A DNA stretch of 9,443 nucleotides from DAOMFM01 sp035429825. Its GTDB lineage: Bacteria > Acidobacteriota > Blastocatellia > UBA7656 > JADIYM01. Within the stretch, counting starts at the first letter, position 1; each line of letters begins with the position of its first letter. The stretch is from the NCBI GenBank assembly GCA_044224215.1, contig JBGAKX010000159.1, forward strand, positions 1-9,443, read 5' to 3'. The translations under genes were made by a program, and so were the position numbers. The notes under the pieces are model-generated. The model searched no databases. It saw only the letters and a list, made by a program, of their open reading frames with translations, and was not told where the DNA came from. Positions 1 through 5,695 of this stretch are shown in pieces.

Positions 1-194
1 GGCGGAAAGAAGAAGCCGGTGTTCGTGATCGCGCTGCGGATCCGCTGCCTCGATTCGCGGACCGCGGCATCCGGGAGCCCGACCATCAGAAACATCGGCG
101 CGACACCCTCGGGCACTGGCGTGATGTCCACCTCCGCATCGACCCTGTATGCCTCGACGCCGCACAGTGCGGCCGTACGCACGGTGAAATGCAC
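1..194 (-). CDS. ComM/YifB family Mg-chelatase-like ATPase, N-terminal fragment
   Basis: The window holds the first 64 codons; the rest lies beyond base 1. The translation has the characteristic start of the ComM/YifB family: a short strand with RTAALCGVEAY, then VDAEVDITPVPEG, then the hallmark MVGLPDAAVRESRQRIRSAI around residues 37-56. This N-terminal segment is a Lon-protease-like fold that precedes the AAA+ Mg-chelatase-type ATPase in full-length proteins of about 500 residues. ComM is a helicase that promotes branch migration during natural transformation; in most bacteria the role is less clear. I chose the GTG at 194 because GGAGGA lies 6 nt upstream (206-201) and because family members begin at this point. 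An in-frame ATG at 230 would add 12 residues with no family match. The gene is divergent from the Bax inhibitor-1 gene. The family call is firm; the ATPase domain itself is not visible here. Confidence 0.88.
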   Translation of the reverse strand, partial: MHFTVRTAALCGVEAYRVDAEVDITPVPEGVAPMFLMVGLPDAAVRESRQRIRSAITNTGFFFP

Positions 195-200
195 GACTAG

Positions 201-206
201 TCCTCC
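201..206 (-). promoter_or_regulatory. Shine-Dalgarno sequence of the ComM/YifB gene
   Basis: On the minus strand GGAGGA stands 6 nt before GTG at 194. It is the best-placed Shine-Dalgarno sequence in the window and decides for the GTG start over the in-frame ATG at 230. Confidence 0.7.
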
Positions 207-294
207 ACGCAGCGAGATCCGACGGGCCATGATCGGCCCGCCGACCGCGGAGGTTGCGTTGTGGCCGGACTTTCGACCGTCTTGCGGCACGGAG

Positions 295-300
295 TAGAAT
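295..300 (+). promoter_or_regulatory. TANNNT (-10-like) box just upstream of the Bax inhibitor-1 gene
   Basis: TAGAAT matches the -10 consensus TATAAT at 5 of 6 positions and ends 7 nt before ATG 308. Transcription would then start at or next to the A of the ATG, giving a leaderless mRNA. The only purine-rich stretch nearby (GGAG at 291-294) is 13 nt from the ATG, too far for a good Shine-Dalgarno sequence. No good -35 is visible (TTTCGA at 271-276 with an 18-nt spacer is weak). The box is seen; leaderless use is inferred. Confidence 0.4.
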
Positions 301-307
301 CCACAGC

Positions 308-1030
308 ATGAACATGAACCCCATGCAGGCAACGTCGTTTGGCGCTTCGGCCGCATATGAGCGCGCCGTTCCCGAGTTCATTCGCCGTGTCTTCCTCTGG
401 ATGGCCGGCGGACTCACGATCACCGGAATCGTGGCATTCGTGGTGGCATCGTCGCCGGCGCTGATCGAGGCGATCGTCCTGAACCGCATGGTCTTCTATG
501 GGTTGATCATTGCCGAGTTCGGTCTCGTGATCGGCATCTCGGCCGCGATCAACAAGATCTCGGCGACGGTGGCGGCGCTCTTGTTCGTCGCGTATTCAGC
601 CATCAACGGCGCGACGCTGTCGATCATCTTCCTGGTCTATACGGCGTCGTCGGTTGCGACGGTGTTCTTCATCACCGCAGGGATGTTCGGAACGCTCGCC
701 GTCTATGGATACGTCACCAAGCGCGACCTGACATCGATGGGTCAGCTCTTCTTCATGGGGCTCGTCGGAATTGTGATCGCAAGCGTCGTGAACATCTTCA
801 TGCACAACGACGCGCTGACGTGGGCGATCTCCATCGTCGGTGTGGTCGTGTTCTGCGGCCTCACGGCGTGGGACGCTCAGAAGATGCGCTCGTTTGCGCT
901 CCAGAATGCAGGCAACCTGGGCGGCGAGGTCGCCGGAAAGGTCGCGATCCTTGGCGCGCTCACACTCTACCTCGACTTCATCAACCTGTTCCTGATGCTG
1001 CTGAGATTGCTCGGCGGACGGCGCAACTAG
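308..1030 (+). CDS. Bax inhibitor-1 / YccA family integral membrane protein
   Basis: The 240-residue protein has the usual length of bacterial Bax inhibitor-1 (TMBIM) proteins and seven hydrophobic segments, at roughly residues 24-46, 58-80, 86-108, 113-135, 146-165, 170-188 and 210-234. Family signatures are AYSAINGATLS near 95-105, YGYVTKRDL near 133-141, GLTAWDAQK near 184-192 and LTLYLDFINLFL near 218-229. Asp189 and Asp223 lie in the motifs that hold the di-aspartyl pH sensor of Bacillus YetJ, a pH-dependent calcium leak channel, so a similar inner-membrane role is possible; the E. coli relatives YccA and YbhL link to FtsH or have no set role. I chose ATG 308. An in-frame ATG at 254 adds an arginine-rich stretch foreign to the family. 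The gene appears to be monocistronic: a divergent gene lies upstream and a hairpin follows 17 nt after the stop. Confidence 0.93.
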   Translation: MNMNPMQATSFGASAAYERAVPEFIRRVFLWMAGGLTITGIVAFVVASSPALIEAIVLNRMVFYGLIIAEFGLVIGISAAINKISATVAALLFVAYSAINGATLSIIFLVYTASSVATVFFITAGMFGTLAVYGYVTKRDLTSMGQLFFMGLVGIVIASVVNIFMHNDALTWAISIVGVVVFCGLTAWDAQKMRSFALQNAGNLGGEVAGKVAILGALTLYLDFINLFLMLLRLLGGRRN

Positions 1031-1047
1031 ACGCCGCAGATCGCACG

Positions 1048-1080
1048 ATGGGCGCCTCCGAATACGTTCGAGGCGCCCAT
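1048..1080. terminator. Bidirectional hairpin between convergent genes
   Basis: Bases 1048-1057 and 1071-1080 form a perfect 10-bp GC-rich stem. After one bulged C (1058), CGAA (1059-1062) pairs with TTCG (1067-1070), leaving a TACG tetraloop. It lies 17 nt after the Bax inhibitor-1 stop and 31 nt after the dehydrogenase stop, the right place to end both convergent transcripts. No T-tract follows on either strand, so it is not a classical intrinsic terminator. It may act with Rho, as a U-less terminator, or as a 3' end stabiliser. The structure is seen; the function is inferred. Confidence 0.6.
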
Positions 1081-1111
1081 CGCCGACTCCGGGCACATTC
1101 GACTGCCGCCG

Positions 1112-2623
1112 CTACTCGCCGAACTTGATCCCCTGCGCGAGCGGAAGCTCGGTGCCGTAGTTGACCGTGTTCGTCTGGCGGCGCATGTACGCCTTCCACG
1201 AATCCGATCCGCTCTCGCGACCGCCGCCGGTCTCCTTCTCGCCGCCAAACGCGCCGCCGATCTCCGCGCCGCTCGTCCCGAGGTTCACATTGGCGATTCC
1301 GCAGTCCGATCCGACAGCCGAGAGGAACGTCTCGGCCGATCGGGCGCTGTCCGTGAAGATTGCCGACGACAGACCCTGCGGCACGTCGTTCTGAACGCGA
1401 ATCGCCTCGTCGAGCGATTCGACCTCGATGATGTAGAGGATCGGAGCGAACGTCTCGTCGCGAACGATCGACATGTCGGGCGTCGCTCGCACGATTGTCG
1501 GCTCGACAAAGAACCCGGGCCGATTGATCCGGCCGCCGCCGCAGAGTACCTCGCCGCCCTCGGCACGCGCCTTCTCGATCGCGGCCATCATGCCGTCGAC
1601 CGCACGCTGGTTGATCAGCGGTCCCATCAGCGTCGTCGCGTCGAGCGGGTCGCCAATGCGCACCGTCGCGTACGCGGCGACGAGCCTGCGCGTAAATTCG
1701 GCTGCAATACCCTTCTGCACGAGCACACGGCGCGTCGTCGTGCAACGCTGTCCGGCAGTCCCGACCGCGCCAAACAGAACGCCCGTCAGGGCGAGCTCGA
1801 GGTTCGCGTCGTCGAGGACGATCAACGCATTGTTCCCGCCGAGCTCCAGCAGTGACCGACCGAGTCGCCTTGCGACGGTCTCGCCGACCGCCCTGCCCAT
1901 CGCGCAACTCCCGGTCGCGGAGACGAGCGGAATCCTGCGATCGGAGGCGAGCGATTCGCCGATGTCACGCCCGCCAACTACCAGCGTGAACAGGCCGGCG
2001 ATGCCGTGCTCGCGCAATACCGGCTCGACGATCCTTGTGACGGCGACTGCAGTAAGCGGCGTCTCCTCCGACGGCTTCCAGATGACCGAGTCACCGCACA
2101 CCGCGGCGAGCAACGCGTTCCACGACCAGACCGCAACAGGAAAGTTGAACGCCGAGATGACACCGACCGGCCCCAGCGGGTGCCACTGCTCCATCATCCG
2201 GTGGTTTGGCCGCTCGGAGGCTATCGTCAGTCCGTAGATCTGCCGGGAGAGCCCCACGGCAAAGTCGGCGATGTCGATCATCTCCTGGACTTCGCCTTCG
2301 CCCTCGGCGCGAATCTTTCCCATCTCGAGCGAGACGAGCGCACCAAGTGCGGCTTTCTTCTCGCGCAGCGCGTTGCCGATCTGCCGCACGATCTCGCCGC
2401 GCTTTGGCGCCGGAATCACGCGCCACGCCGCAAACGCCTTTTCGGCCGCGACGACCGCGGTGTCGTAATCCGCACGGCTCGCCGTCATGACCCGCGCGAT
2501 CGGCTCGCCCGTCGCAGGATTGATCGAAGCGATCGTCTCGCCGCCCGGCTTTGCCACCCACTCGCCGGTGAATACGCCCGAATTCAGCTCGGCGAGGCCA
2601 AGCTCCGTCAGAATCTCGTTCAT
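1112..2623 (-). CDS. ALDH7-type aldehyde dehydrogenase (aminoadipate semialdehyde / piperideine-6-carboxylate dehydrogenase-like)
   Basis: A complete 503-residue NAD(P)-dependent aldehyde dehydrogenase. Catalytic landmarks are Asn160 in SAFNFP, Lys183 in WKPSEETP, Glu260 in LLELGGNN, the nucleophile Cys294 in GTAGQRCTTTRR, and Glu390/Phe392 in DETFAP. The LELGGNNA and GQRCTTTRR blocks, the C-terminal NTVNYG...LPLAQGIKF and the length point to family 7 (antiquitin). This family oxidises 2-aminoadipate 6-semialdehyde, formed in lysine breakdown, to 2-aminoadipate; related substrates cannot be excluded. The usual FTGS of the nucleotide-binding loop reads ATGS (236-239) here. ATG 2623 matches the family N-terminus (ELGL...NSGVFTGEW). 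AAGGAGG lies upstream but 17 nt away, which is long, and there is no in-frame start between them. The gene follows the small membrane protein by 79 nt and is probably the last of the minus-strand train. No other lysine-catabolism gene is in view, so the substrate is inferred from family only. Confidence 0.92.
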   Translation of the reverse strand: MNEILTELGLAELNSGVFTGEWVAKPGGETIASINPATGEPIARVMTASRADYDTAVVAAEKAFAAWRVIPAPKRGEIVRQIGNALREKKAALGALVSLEMGKIRAEGEGEVQEMIDIADFAVGLSRQIYGLTIASERPNHRMMEQWHPLGPVGVISAFNFPVAVWSWNALLAAVCGDSVIWKPSEETPLTAVAVTRIVEPVLREHGIAGLFTLVVGGRDIGESLASDRRIPLVSATGSCAMGRAVGETVARRLGRSLLELGGNNALIVLDDANLELALTGVLFGAVGTAGQRCTTTRRVLVQKGIAAEFTRRLVAAYATVRIGDPLDATTLMGPLINQRAVDGMMAAIEKARAEGGEVLCGGGRINRPGFFVEPTIVRATPDMSIVRDETFAPILYIIEVESLDEAIRVQNDVPQGLSSAIFTDSARSAETFLSAVGSDCGIANVNLGTSGAEIGGAFGGEKETGGGRESGSDSWKAYMRRQTNTVNYGTELPLAQGIKFGE

Positions 2624-2640
2624 TGCTGCGCCGTGCGCCG

Positions 2641-2647
2641 CCTCCTT
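2641..2647 (-). promoter_or_regulatory. AAGGAGG, Shine-Dalgarno-like sequence upstream of the dehydrogenase gene
   Basis: A strong anti-SD match stands 17 nt before ATG 2623, about 10 nt further than usual. No alternative in-frame ATG, GTG or TTG lies closer. It is either used at long spacing or is chance within an AG-rich stretch. Confidence 0.35.
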
Positions 2648-2702
2648 CGTCTCTCGATTGACTGTCTCGTCACGAACGGAACCGGGTACTTTACGCCACC
2701 CG

Positions 2703-3089
2703 TCAATCCGGCCGCCAGTCGCTCGGGAAGAGGCTCTCCTTGACGCCGACGGCTGCGATGAACGCGAGGCCGAACGCGAACGTCCCAAACACCCAGTCCG
2801 TCGACGTGGACTGTTCCCCCACAAAGAAGGACACGGCCCCGGCGACCGACGCGCTCGCAACCGCCAGGTAGATGCCGGCAGCGACGAGGCGAATCCACAG
2901 CGGCGAGCACGCGGGATCGGGCTCTACCACGACCGTGGCGCACTCGGCGGTCACGTCGACAAGCGCGGGCTCTGCTGAAACGAGCTCCACCGTCGCAGGC
3001 TCGACCGACGCCGGTCCGTCCGTCGGTGGTTCGACGACCGGGGGTTCCGGACGGTGCTGTGTCTCGACGTCGACCTTATGCGTTGACAT
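2703..3089 (-). CDS. Small membrane protein with Pro/Val/Glu-rich N-terminus, unknown function
   Basis: I do not recognise this 128-residue protein. Residues 11-62 are low-complexity and rich in Pro, Val, Glu and Ala, probably disordered and acidic. Two hydrophobic segments follow at about 65-89 and 97-117, joined by a short polar loop, and the protein ends in a short charged tail (KESLFPSDWRPD). There is no signal peptide; the long polar N-terminus before the first helix suggests a cytoplasmic N- and C-terminus, by inference. ATG 3089 lies inside the 3' end of ispF, so the two genes overlap by 14 nt, and no Shine-Dalgarno is seen, which suggests translational coupling. An in-frame upstream start exists deeper inside ispF but adds a sequence of arginine-rich shadow character. 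Two clear helices and the tight overlap support a real gene. The same-frame start and the N-terminal length are the uncertain parts. Confidence 0.72.
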   Translation of the reverse strand: MSTHKVDVETQHRPEPPVVEPPTDGPASVEPATVELVSAEPALVDVTAECATVVVEPDPACSPLWIRLVAAGIYLAVASASVAGAVSFFVGEQSTSTDWVFGTFAFGLAFIAAVGVKESLFPSDWRPD

Positions 3090-3579
3090 GGGGGGTGTCG
3101 GTCTTGTGAATGAGTGCAACCGCGCGGGCCGCGATGGCTTCGCGCCGGCCGATGGGACCCAGTCCCTCGTCGGTCGTTGCCTTGATGCCGATGCGATCGG
3201 CCGGAACATCGAGTGCGGCCGCGAGGCGCTTCTGCATCTCCGCGATGTGCGGCCTCATCCGCGGAGCCTCCGCGATGATGATGGCATCGACGTTGCCAAC
3301 TTCAAACCCGCTGCGGCCGAGCAGCACGACCGTCTGCTCGAGCAGGTCCACGCTGTCGGCGCCACGCCAGCGCTCGTCCGTGTCGGGAAAGTGCTGTCCG
3401 ATGTCGCCGAGCGCCGCCGCGCCGAGCAGCGCGTCGATGATCGCGTGTGTGAGCGCATCGGCATCGGAATGTCCGAGCAGCCCAACGTCGGAATCGATCT
3501 GGACGCCTCCGAGCACCAGTCGCCGGCCCTCCACAAGTCGGTGAATGTCGTAGCCAATACCAACGCGCACGTCTGGCAT
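3076..3579 (-). CDS. ispF: 2-C-methyl-D-erythritol 2,4-cyclodiphosphate synthase
   Basis: IspF converts 4-diphosphocytidyl-2-C-methyl-D-erythritol 2-phosphate to the cyclic diphosphate with release of CMP, the fifth step of the MEP pathway to isoprenoid precursors; it is a cytosolic trimer. The 167-residue length is normal. The N-terminus RVGIGYDIHRL carries the metal ligands Asp11 and His13, and GHSDADALTHAIIDALLGA supplies the third ligand, His45. The C-terminal KATTDEGLGPIGRREAIAA motif holds the conserved Thr and Glu of the cytidine site. ATG 3579 fits family starts. An ATG 12 nt upstream (3591) is possible but would lie within a TATGAT box. The gene begins 29 nt after the ispD stop, and its 3' end overlaps the next gene by 14 nt. 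Confidence 0.97.
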   Translation of the reverse strand: MPDVRVGIGYDIHRLVEGRRLVLGGVQIDSDVGLLGHSDADALTHAIIDALLGAAALGDIGQHFPDTDERWRGADSVDLLEQTVVLLGRSGFEVGNVDAIIIAEAPRMRPHIAEMQKRLAAALDVPADRIGIKATTDEGLGPIGRREAIAARAVALIHKTDTPHVNA

Positions 3580-3586
3580 CGACGTG

Positions 3587-3595
3587 ATCATAGCA
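3587..3595 (-). promoter_or_regulatory. Extended -10-like box (TGCTATGAT) immediately before ispF
   Basis: On the minus strand TGC precedes TATGAT, matching the extended -10 form TGnTATAAT at all but one position of the hexamer. It ends 7 nt before ATG 3579, the same spacing as the TAGAAT box before the Bax inhibitor-1 gene, and no Shine-Dalgarno sequence is present. TTGAGC lies upstream at 3612-3607 but with a short 14-nt spacer. It could drive a leaderless ispF transcript inside the operon. Function is inferred. Confidence 0.35.
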
Positions 3596-3608
3596 CGCCC
3601 GGACCGGC

Positions 3609-4343
3609 TCAACGCCGGTCGCGAAGCCTCCTCGAGCGCCCCTTTCCGGAGGCGCTCCGACCGAACTCCTCCTCGAACAAAAGCTCGGCGAGCGCCATGT
3701 CGTCCGGGTGGGTAATCTTGATGTTCCGCGAAGATCCCGCGACGACGGCGACTGTACCTCCCGCCTGCTCGACAAGCGATGCGTCGTCGGTCACCGTCCA
3801 TCCCTCGTTCGCTGCGCGCGCGTGCGCGTCGCGCAGGATGCCGTACGCGAACGCCTGCGGTGTCTGCGCGAGCGCGATGCGACTGCGATCGAGCGTGCGC
3901 ACGACCTTGCCGTCGCAGACCTCCTTGACGGTGTCGCTCGCCGGCTGGGCAAGAATCGCGGCGCCGTGGATCGCCGCCGCGGCAATCACCTCGGCAATCT
4001 GCTCGCTCGTGACGAACGGCCGCACGGCGTCGTGCACGACGACGATCCCTGCGCTCTCGGGCCGGATCGAGGCAAGCGCACGGGCGACCGACTCCTGGCG
4101 TTCGGCGCCACCAGGGATGACGCGCTCGATCTTGCGCAATCCGGCACGCCCCGCAAGATCCAGAAACATGGCCACGTCGTCAGCCGGAACGGCGACGATG
4201 ACCGCGTCAACAGCCGGGCACTCGTCAAAACGGCGGAGCGTGTGAATCGCGACGGGCTCGCCGGCGAGCTCGAGAAACTGCTTGGTCCGGTCTCCTCCCA
4301 TCCGTCGGCCGGCGCCTGCCGCCGGGATGATCGCGTAGTTCAT
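3609..4343 (-). CDS. ispD: 2-C-methyl-D-erythritol 4-phosphate cytidylyltransferase
   Basis: IspD joins CTP and 2-C-methyl-D-erythritol 4-phosphate to give 4-diphosphocytidyl-2-C-methyl-D-erythritol, the third MEP-pathway step. The 244-residue protein has the nucleotide-binding start IIPAAGAGRRMG...KQF (residues 5-23, with Arg13/Arg14 and Lys21), GGAERQES (78-85), VVHDAVRPF (102-110, Asp105), AQTPQAF (159-165), VTDDASL (184-190) and NIKITHPDD (207-215). The last 20 or so residues are arginine/serine-rich and go beyond the catalytic fold. ATG 4343 coincides with the family start; no Shine-Dalgarno sequence is visible. It follows yacL by 57 nt and precedes ispF by 29 nt, as in Firmicutes, so co-transcription is likely. 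Confidence 0.97.
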   Translation of the reverse strand: MNYAIIPAAGAGRRMGGDRTKQFLELAGEPVAIHTLRRFDECPAVDAVIVAVPADDVAMFLDLAGRAGLRKIERVIPGGAERQESVARALASIRPESAGIVVVHDAVRPFVTSEQIAEVIAAAAIHGAAILAQPASDTVKEVCDGKVVRTLDRSRIALAQTPQAFAYGILRDAHARAANEGWTVTDDASLVEQAGGTVAVVAGSSRNIKITHPDDMALAELLFEEEFGRSASGKGRSRRLRDRR

Positions 4344-4367
4344 ACAGTGGAGTGGCGCAACACTCGT

Positions 4368-4389
4368 TCGAGCGCATCGACGCGCTCGA
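4368..4389 (-). other. Short perfect hairpin between yacL and ispD
   Basis: TCGAGCGC (4368-4375) and GCGCTCGA (4382-4389) form an 8-bp perfect stem with a 6-nt loop, 11 nt after the yacL stop. No T-tract follows. It could be a processing or partial-termination site that sets the ispD level relative to yacL, or mere chance in GC-rich DNA. Confidence 0.35.
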
Positions 4390-4400
4390 TCCGAGGCAGA

Positions 4401-5486
4401 TTACGTCGCGCGCGTGGGCGCAGGCTGCGGTCGGCGCTCGGCGTCACGCGAGGGCTCGCGCGGCGCTTCACGTCCGGGCTCGCGTCCGCGCGACTCGTCG
4501 CCAAACCGTCCGAAGATCATCTTGCCCGCGGTCGTCTGCAGGACGCTCGTCACGCTGATGTCGACGTTCTTGCCGATCAGTCGACGCGCGTTGTCGACGA
4601 CGACCATCGTGCCGTCGTCGAGGTAGGCAACGCCCTGGTTGTACTCCTTGCCTTCCTTGAGGATGTACACCCGCATGACCTCGCCGGGCAGAACGACGGG
4701 CTTCAGCGCATTGGCGAGTTCGTTGATGTTCAGCACCGTCACACCGCGCAGCTGGGCAACCTTGTTAAGGTTGAAATCGTTCGTCACGATCTTTCCCTCC
4801 ACGCGCCGCCCCATCTCGATCAGCTTGTGGTCGACCTCGCGGATCTCGGGAAAGTCCATCGCCGAGATCTGAACCTCGACATTGGCCGTCTTCTGGATGC
4901 GCTGCAGGATGTCGAGCCCTCGACGGCCACGGTTGCGCTTGATCGAATCCGCACTGTCCGCGATCTGCTGCAGCTCGTGAAGCACGAATTGCGGAATCAC
5001 GAGCGGGCCAGCGAGAAACCCGGTCTCGCAAATGTCCGCGACCCGGCCGTCGATGATCACCGACGTGTCCAGGATCAGCGGATGGACACGAGGCCCGCCG
5101 CGTTCGCTGAAGATGCCGCCGAGCGCCGACAGATCCAGAAAGTCGCCCTTGGCAGCGCCGACGATCAGTCCGACGTACGCCATGAACAGCATCAGCGCAA
5201 TCGTCACGAACGAGCTCAGCTCGGCCGGAAGCGCCGATTGCGCCGAGATCAGAAACCCGATCAACGCCGCGCCGACGATCCCGAGGATCGATCCCACCGC
5301 GGCACCGATCAGGGTCTTGAGCGTCGCCCGTCGGACCCTCGTCTCAAAGAAAATGATCGCGACCGAAATGACCAGTGCGAGTGCCGCCGACAGAAGCTTC
5401 TGACCCGGAATCGGGCTCAGAAGATACCCCGCACCAATCAACAACGCAGAAAAAACAACACGAATGATGAAAAAATCGAGCTGCAT
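4401..5486 (-). CDS. yacL: YacL-like membrane protein with PIN and TRAM domains
   Basis: The 361-residue protein starts with four membrane segments (about 5-24, 29-47, 57-82, 91-113). A PIN nuclease domain follows at about 136-260, starting LILDTSVIIDGR, with the acidic residues Asp140, Glu171, Asp219 and Asp237 placed as in active PIN domains. A TRAM RNA-binding domain (about 262-326, PGEVMRVYILKEGKEYNQGVAYLDDGTMVVVDNA) comes next. Residues 327-361 are an Arg/Glu/Pro-rich tail of low complexity. PIN domains are usually Mg-dependent ribonucleases; the target of YacL proteins is, as far as I know, not settled. Bacillus YacL has the same architecture and the same position beside ispD. ATG 5486 starts directly before the first membrane segment and has no Shine-Dalgarno sequence. 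The start lies 209 nt after the radA stop, with a promoter-like sequence in the gap. Confidence 0.93.
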   Translation of the reverse strand: MQLDFFIIRVVFSALLIGAGYLLSPIPGQKLLSAALALVISVAIIFFETRVRRATLKTLIGAAVGSILGIVGAALIGFLISAQSALPAELSSFVTIALMLFMAYVGLIVGAAKGDFLDLSALGGIFSERGGPRVHPLILDTSVIIDGRVADICETGFLAGPLVIPQFVLHELQQIADSADSIKRNRGRRGLDILQRIQKTANVEVQISAMDFPEIREVDHKLIEMGRRVEGKIVTNDFNLNKVAQLRGVTVLNINELANALKPVVLPGEVMRVYILKEGKEYNQGVAYLDDGTMVVVDNARRLIGKNVDISVTSVLQTTAGKMIFGRFGDESRGREPGREAPREPSRDAERRPQPAPTRAT

Positions 5487-5540
5487 AAAATGATACCGTT
5501 CCGGCCCCGGACCGAAGCCGTAAGTGGAAGTAAGAGAGGC

Positions 5541-5568
5541 ATATTACCGCATTCTGAGGCGTTGTGAA
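5541..5568 (-). promoter_or_regulatory. Sigma70-type promoter candidate for yacL
   Basis: On the minus strand TTCACA (5568-5563, 5 of 6 to TTGACA) is followed after 16 nt by TAATAT (5546-5541, 4 of 6). The start point would fall near 5534, leaving a leader of about 48 nt before ATG 5486. It sits in the largest gap of the gene train, where disA lies in Firmicutes, so yacL-ispD-ispF may be transcribed partly apart from radA. No convincing gene fits in the 209-nt gap. Confidence 0.45.
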
Positions 5569-5674
5569 ATGACTTGGGGCATTCGACGGCCGAGCTCGCA
5601 GGCCGAATTCGAGGTCGCAACGCCCCTGGACAACACGTCCGAATGGTTGCCAACAGATGCCTTCCCGCCATCGA

Positions 5675-5689
5675 CCGGACCGGGTCCGG
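5675..5689 (-). terminator. Weak hairpin just after radA
   Basis: CCGGAC (5675-5680) and GTCCGG (5684-5689) form a 6-bp GC-rich stem with a 3-nt loop, 6 nt after the radA stop. It lacks a T-tract. It may cause partial termination before the yacL promoter candidate. Confidence 0.3.
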
Positions 5690-5695
5690 GCGCGA

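Noticed and set aside
254..307. Upstream in-frame ATG at 254 for the Bax inhibitor-1 gene.
   Set aside because: The extra 18 residues are arginine-rich and unlike the family N-terminus; ATG 308 has a -10-like box placed for it.
1473..2237. A 254-codon plus-strand open frame inside the dehydrogenase.
   Set aside because: It is an antisense shadow with Ser/Thr/Pro-rich composition; the minus-strand ALDH is unambiguous.
2688..2706. TTGACG (2706-2701) and TAAAGT (2693-2688) as a promoter for the dehydrogenase.
   Set aside because: The spacer is only 7 nt, and TTGACG overlaps the stop codon of the preceding gene; no other pairing works.
3708..5567. A 619-codon plus-strand open frame across ispD and yacL.
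   Set aside because: It is antisense to two firmly identified genes, is rich in Arg, Asp and His as GC-rich shadow frames are, and spans their intergenic gap.
5438..5671. A 77-codon minus-strand frame in the radA-yacL gap, considered as a small gene or disA remnant.
   Set aside because: It overlaps the yacL start, has no Shine-Dalgarno sequence, and shows nothing of a DAC domain (no DGA or RHR motifs).
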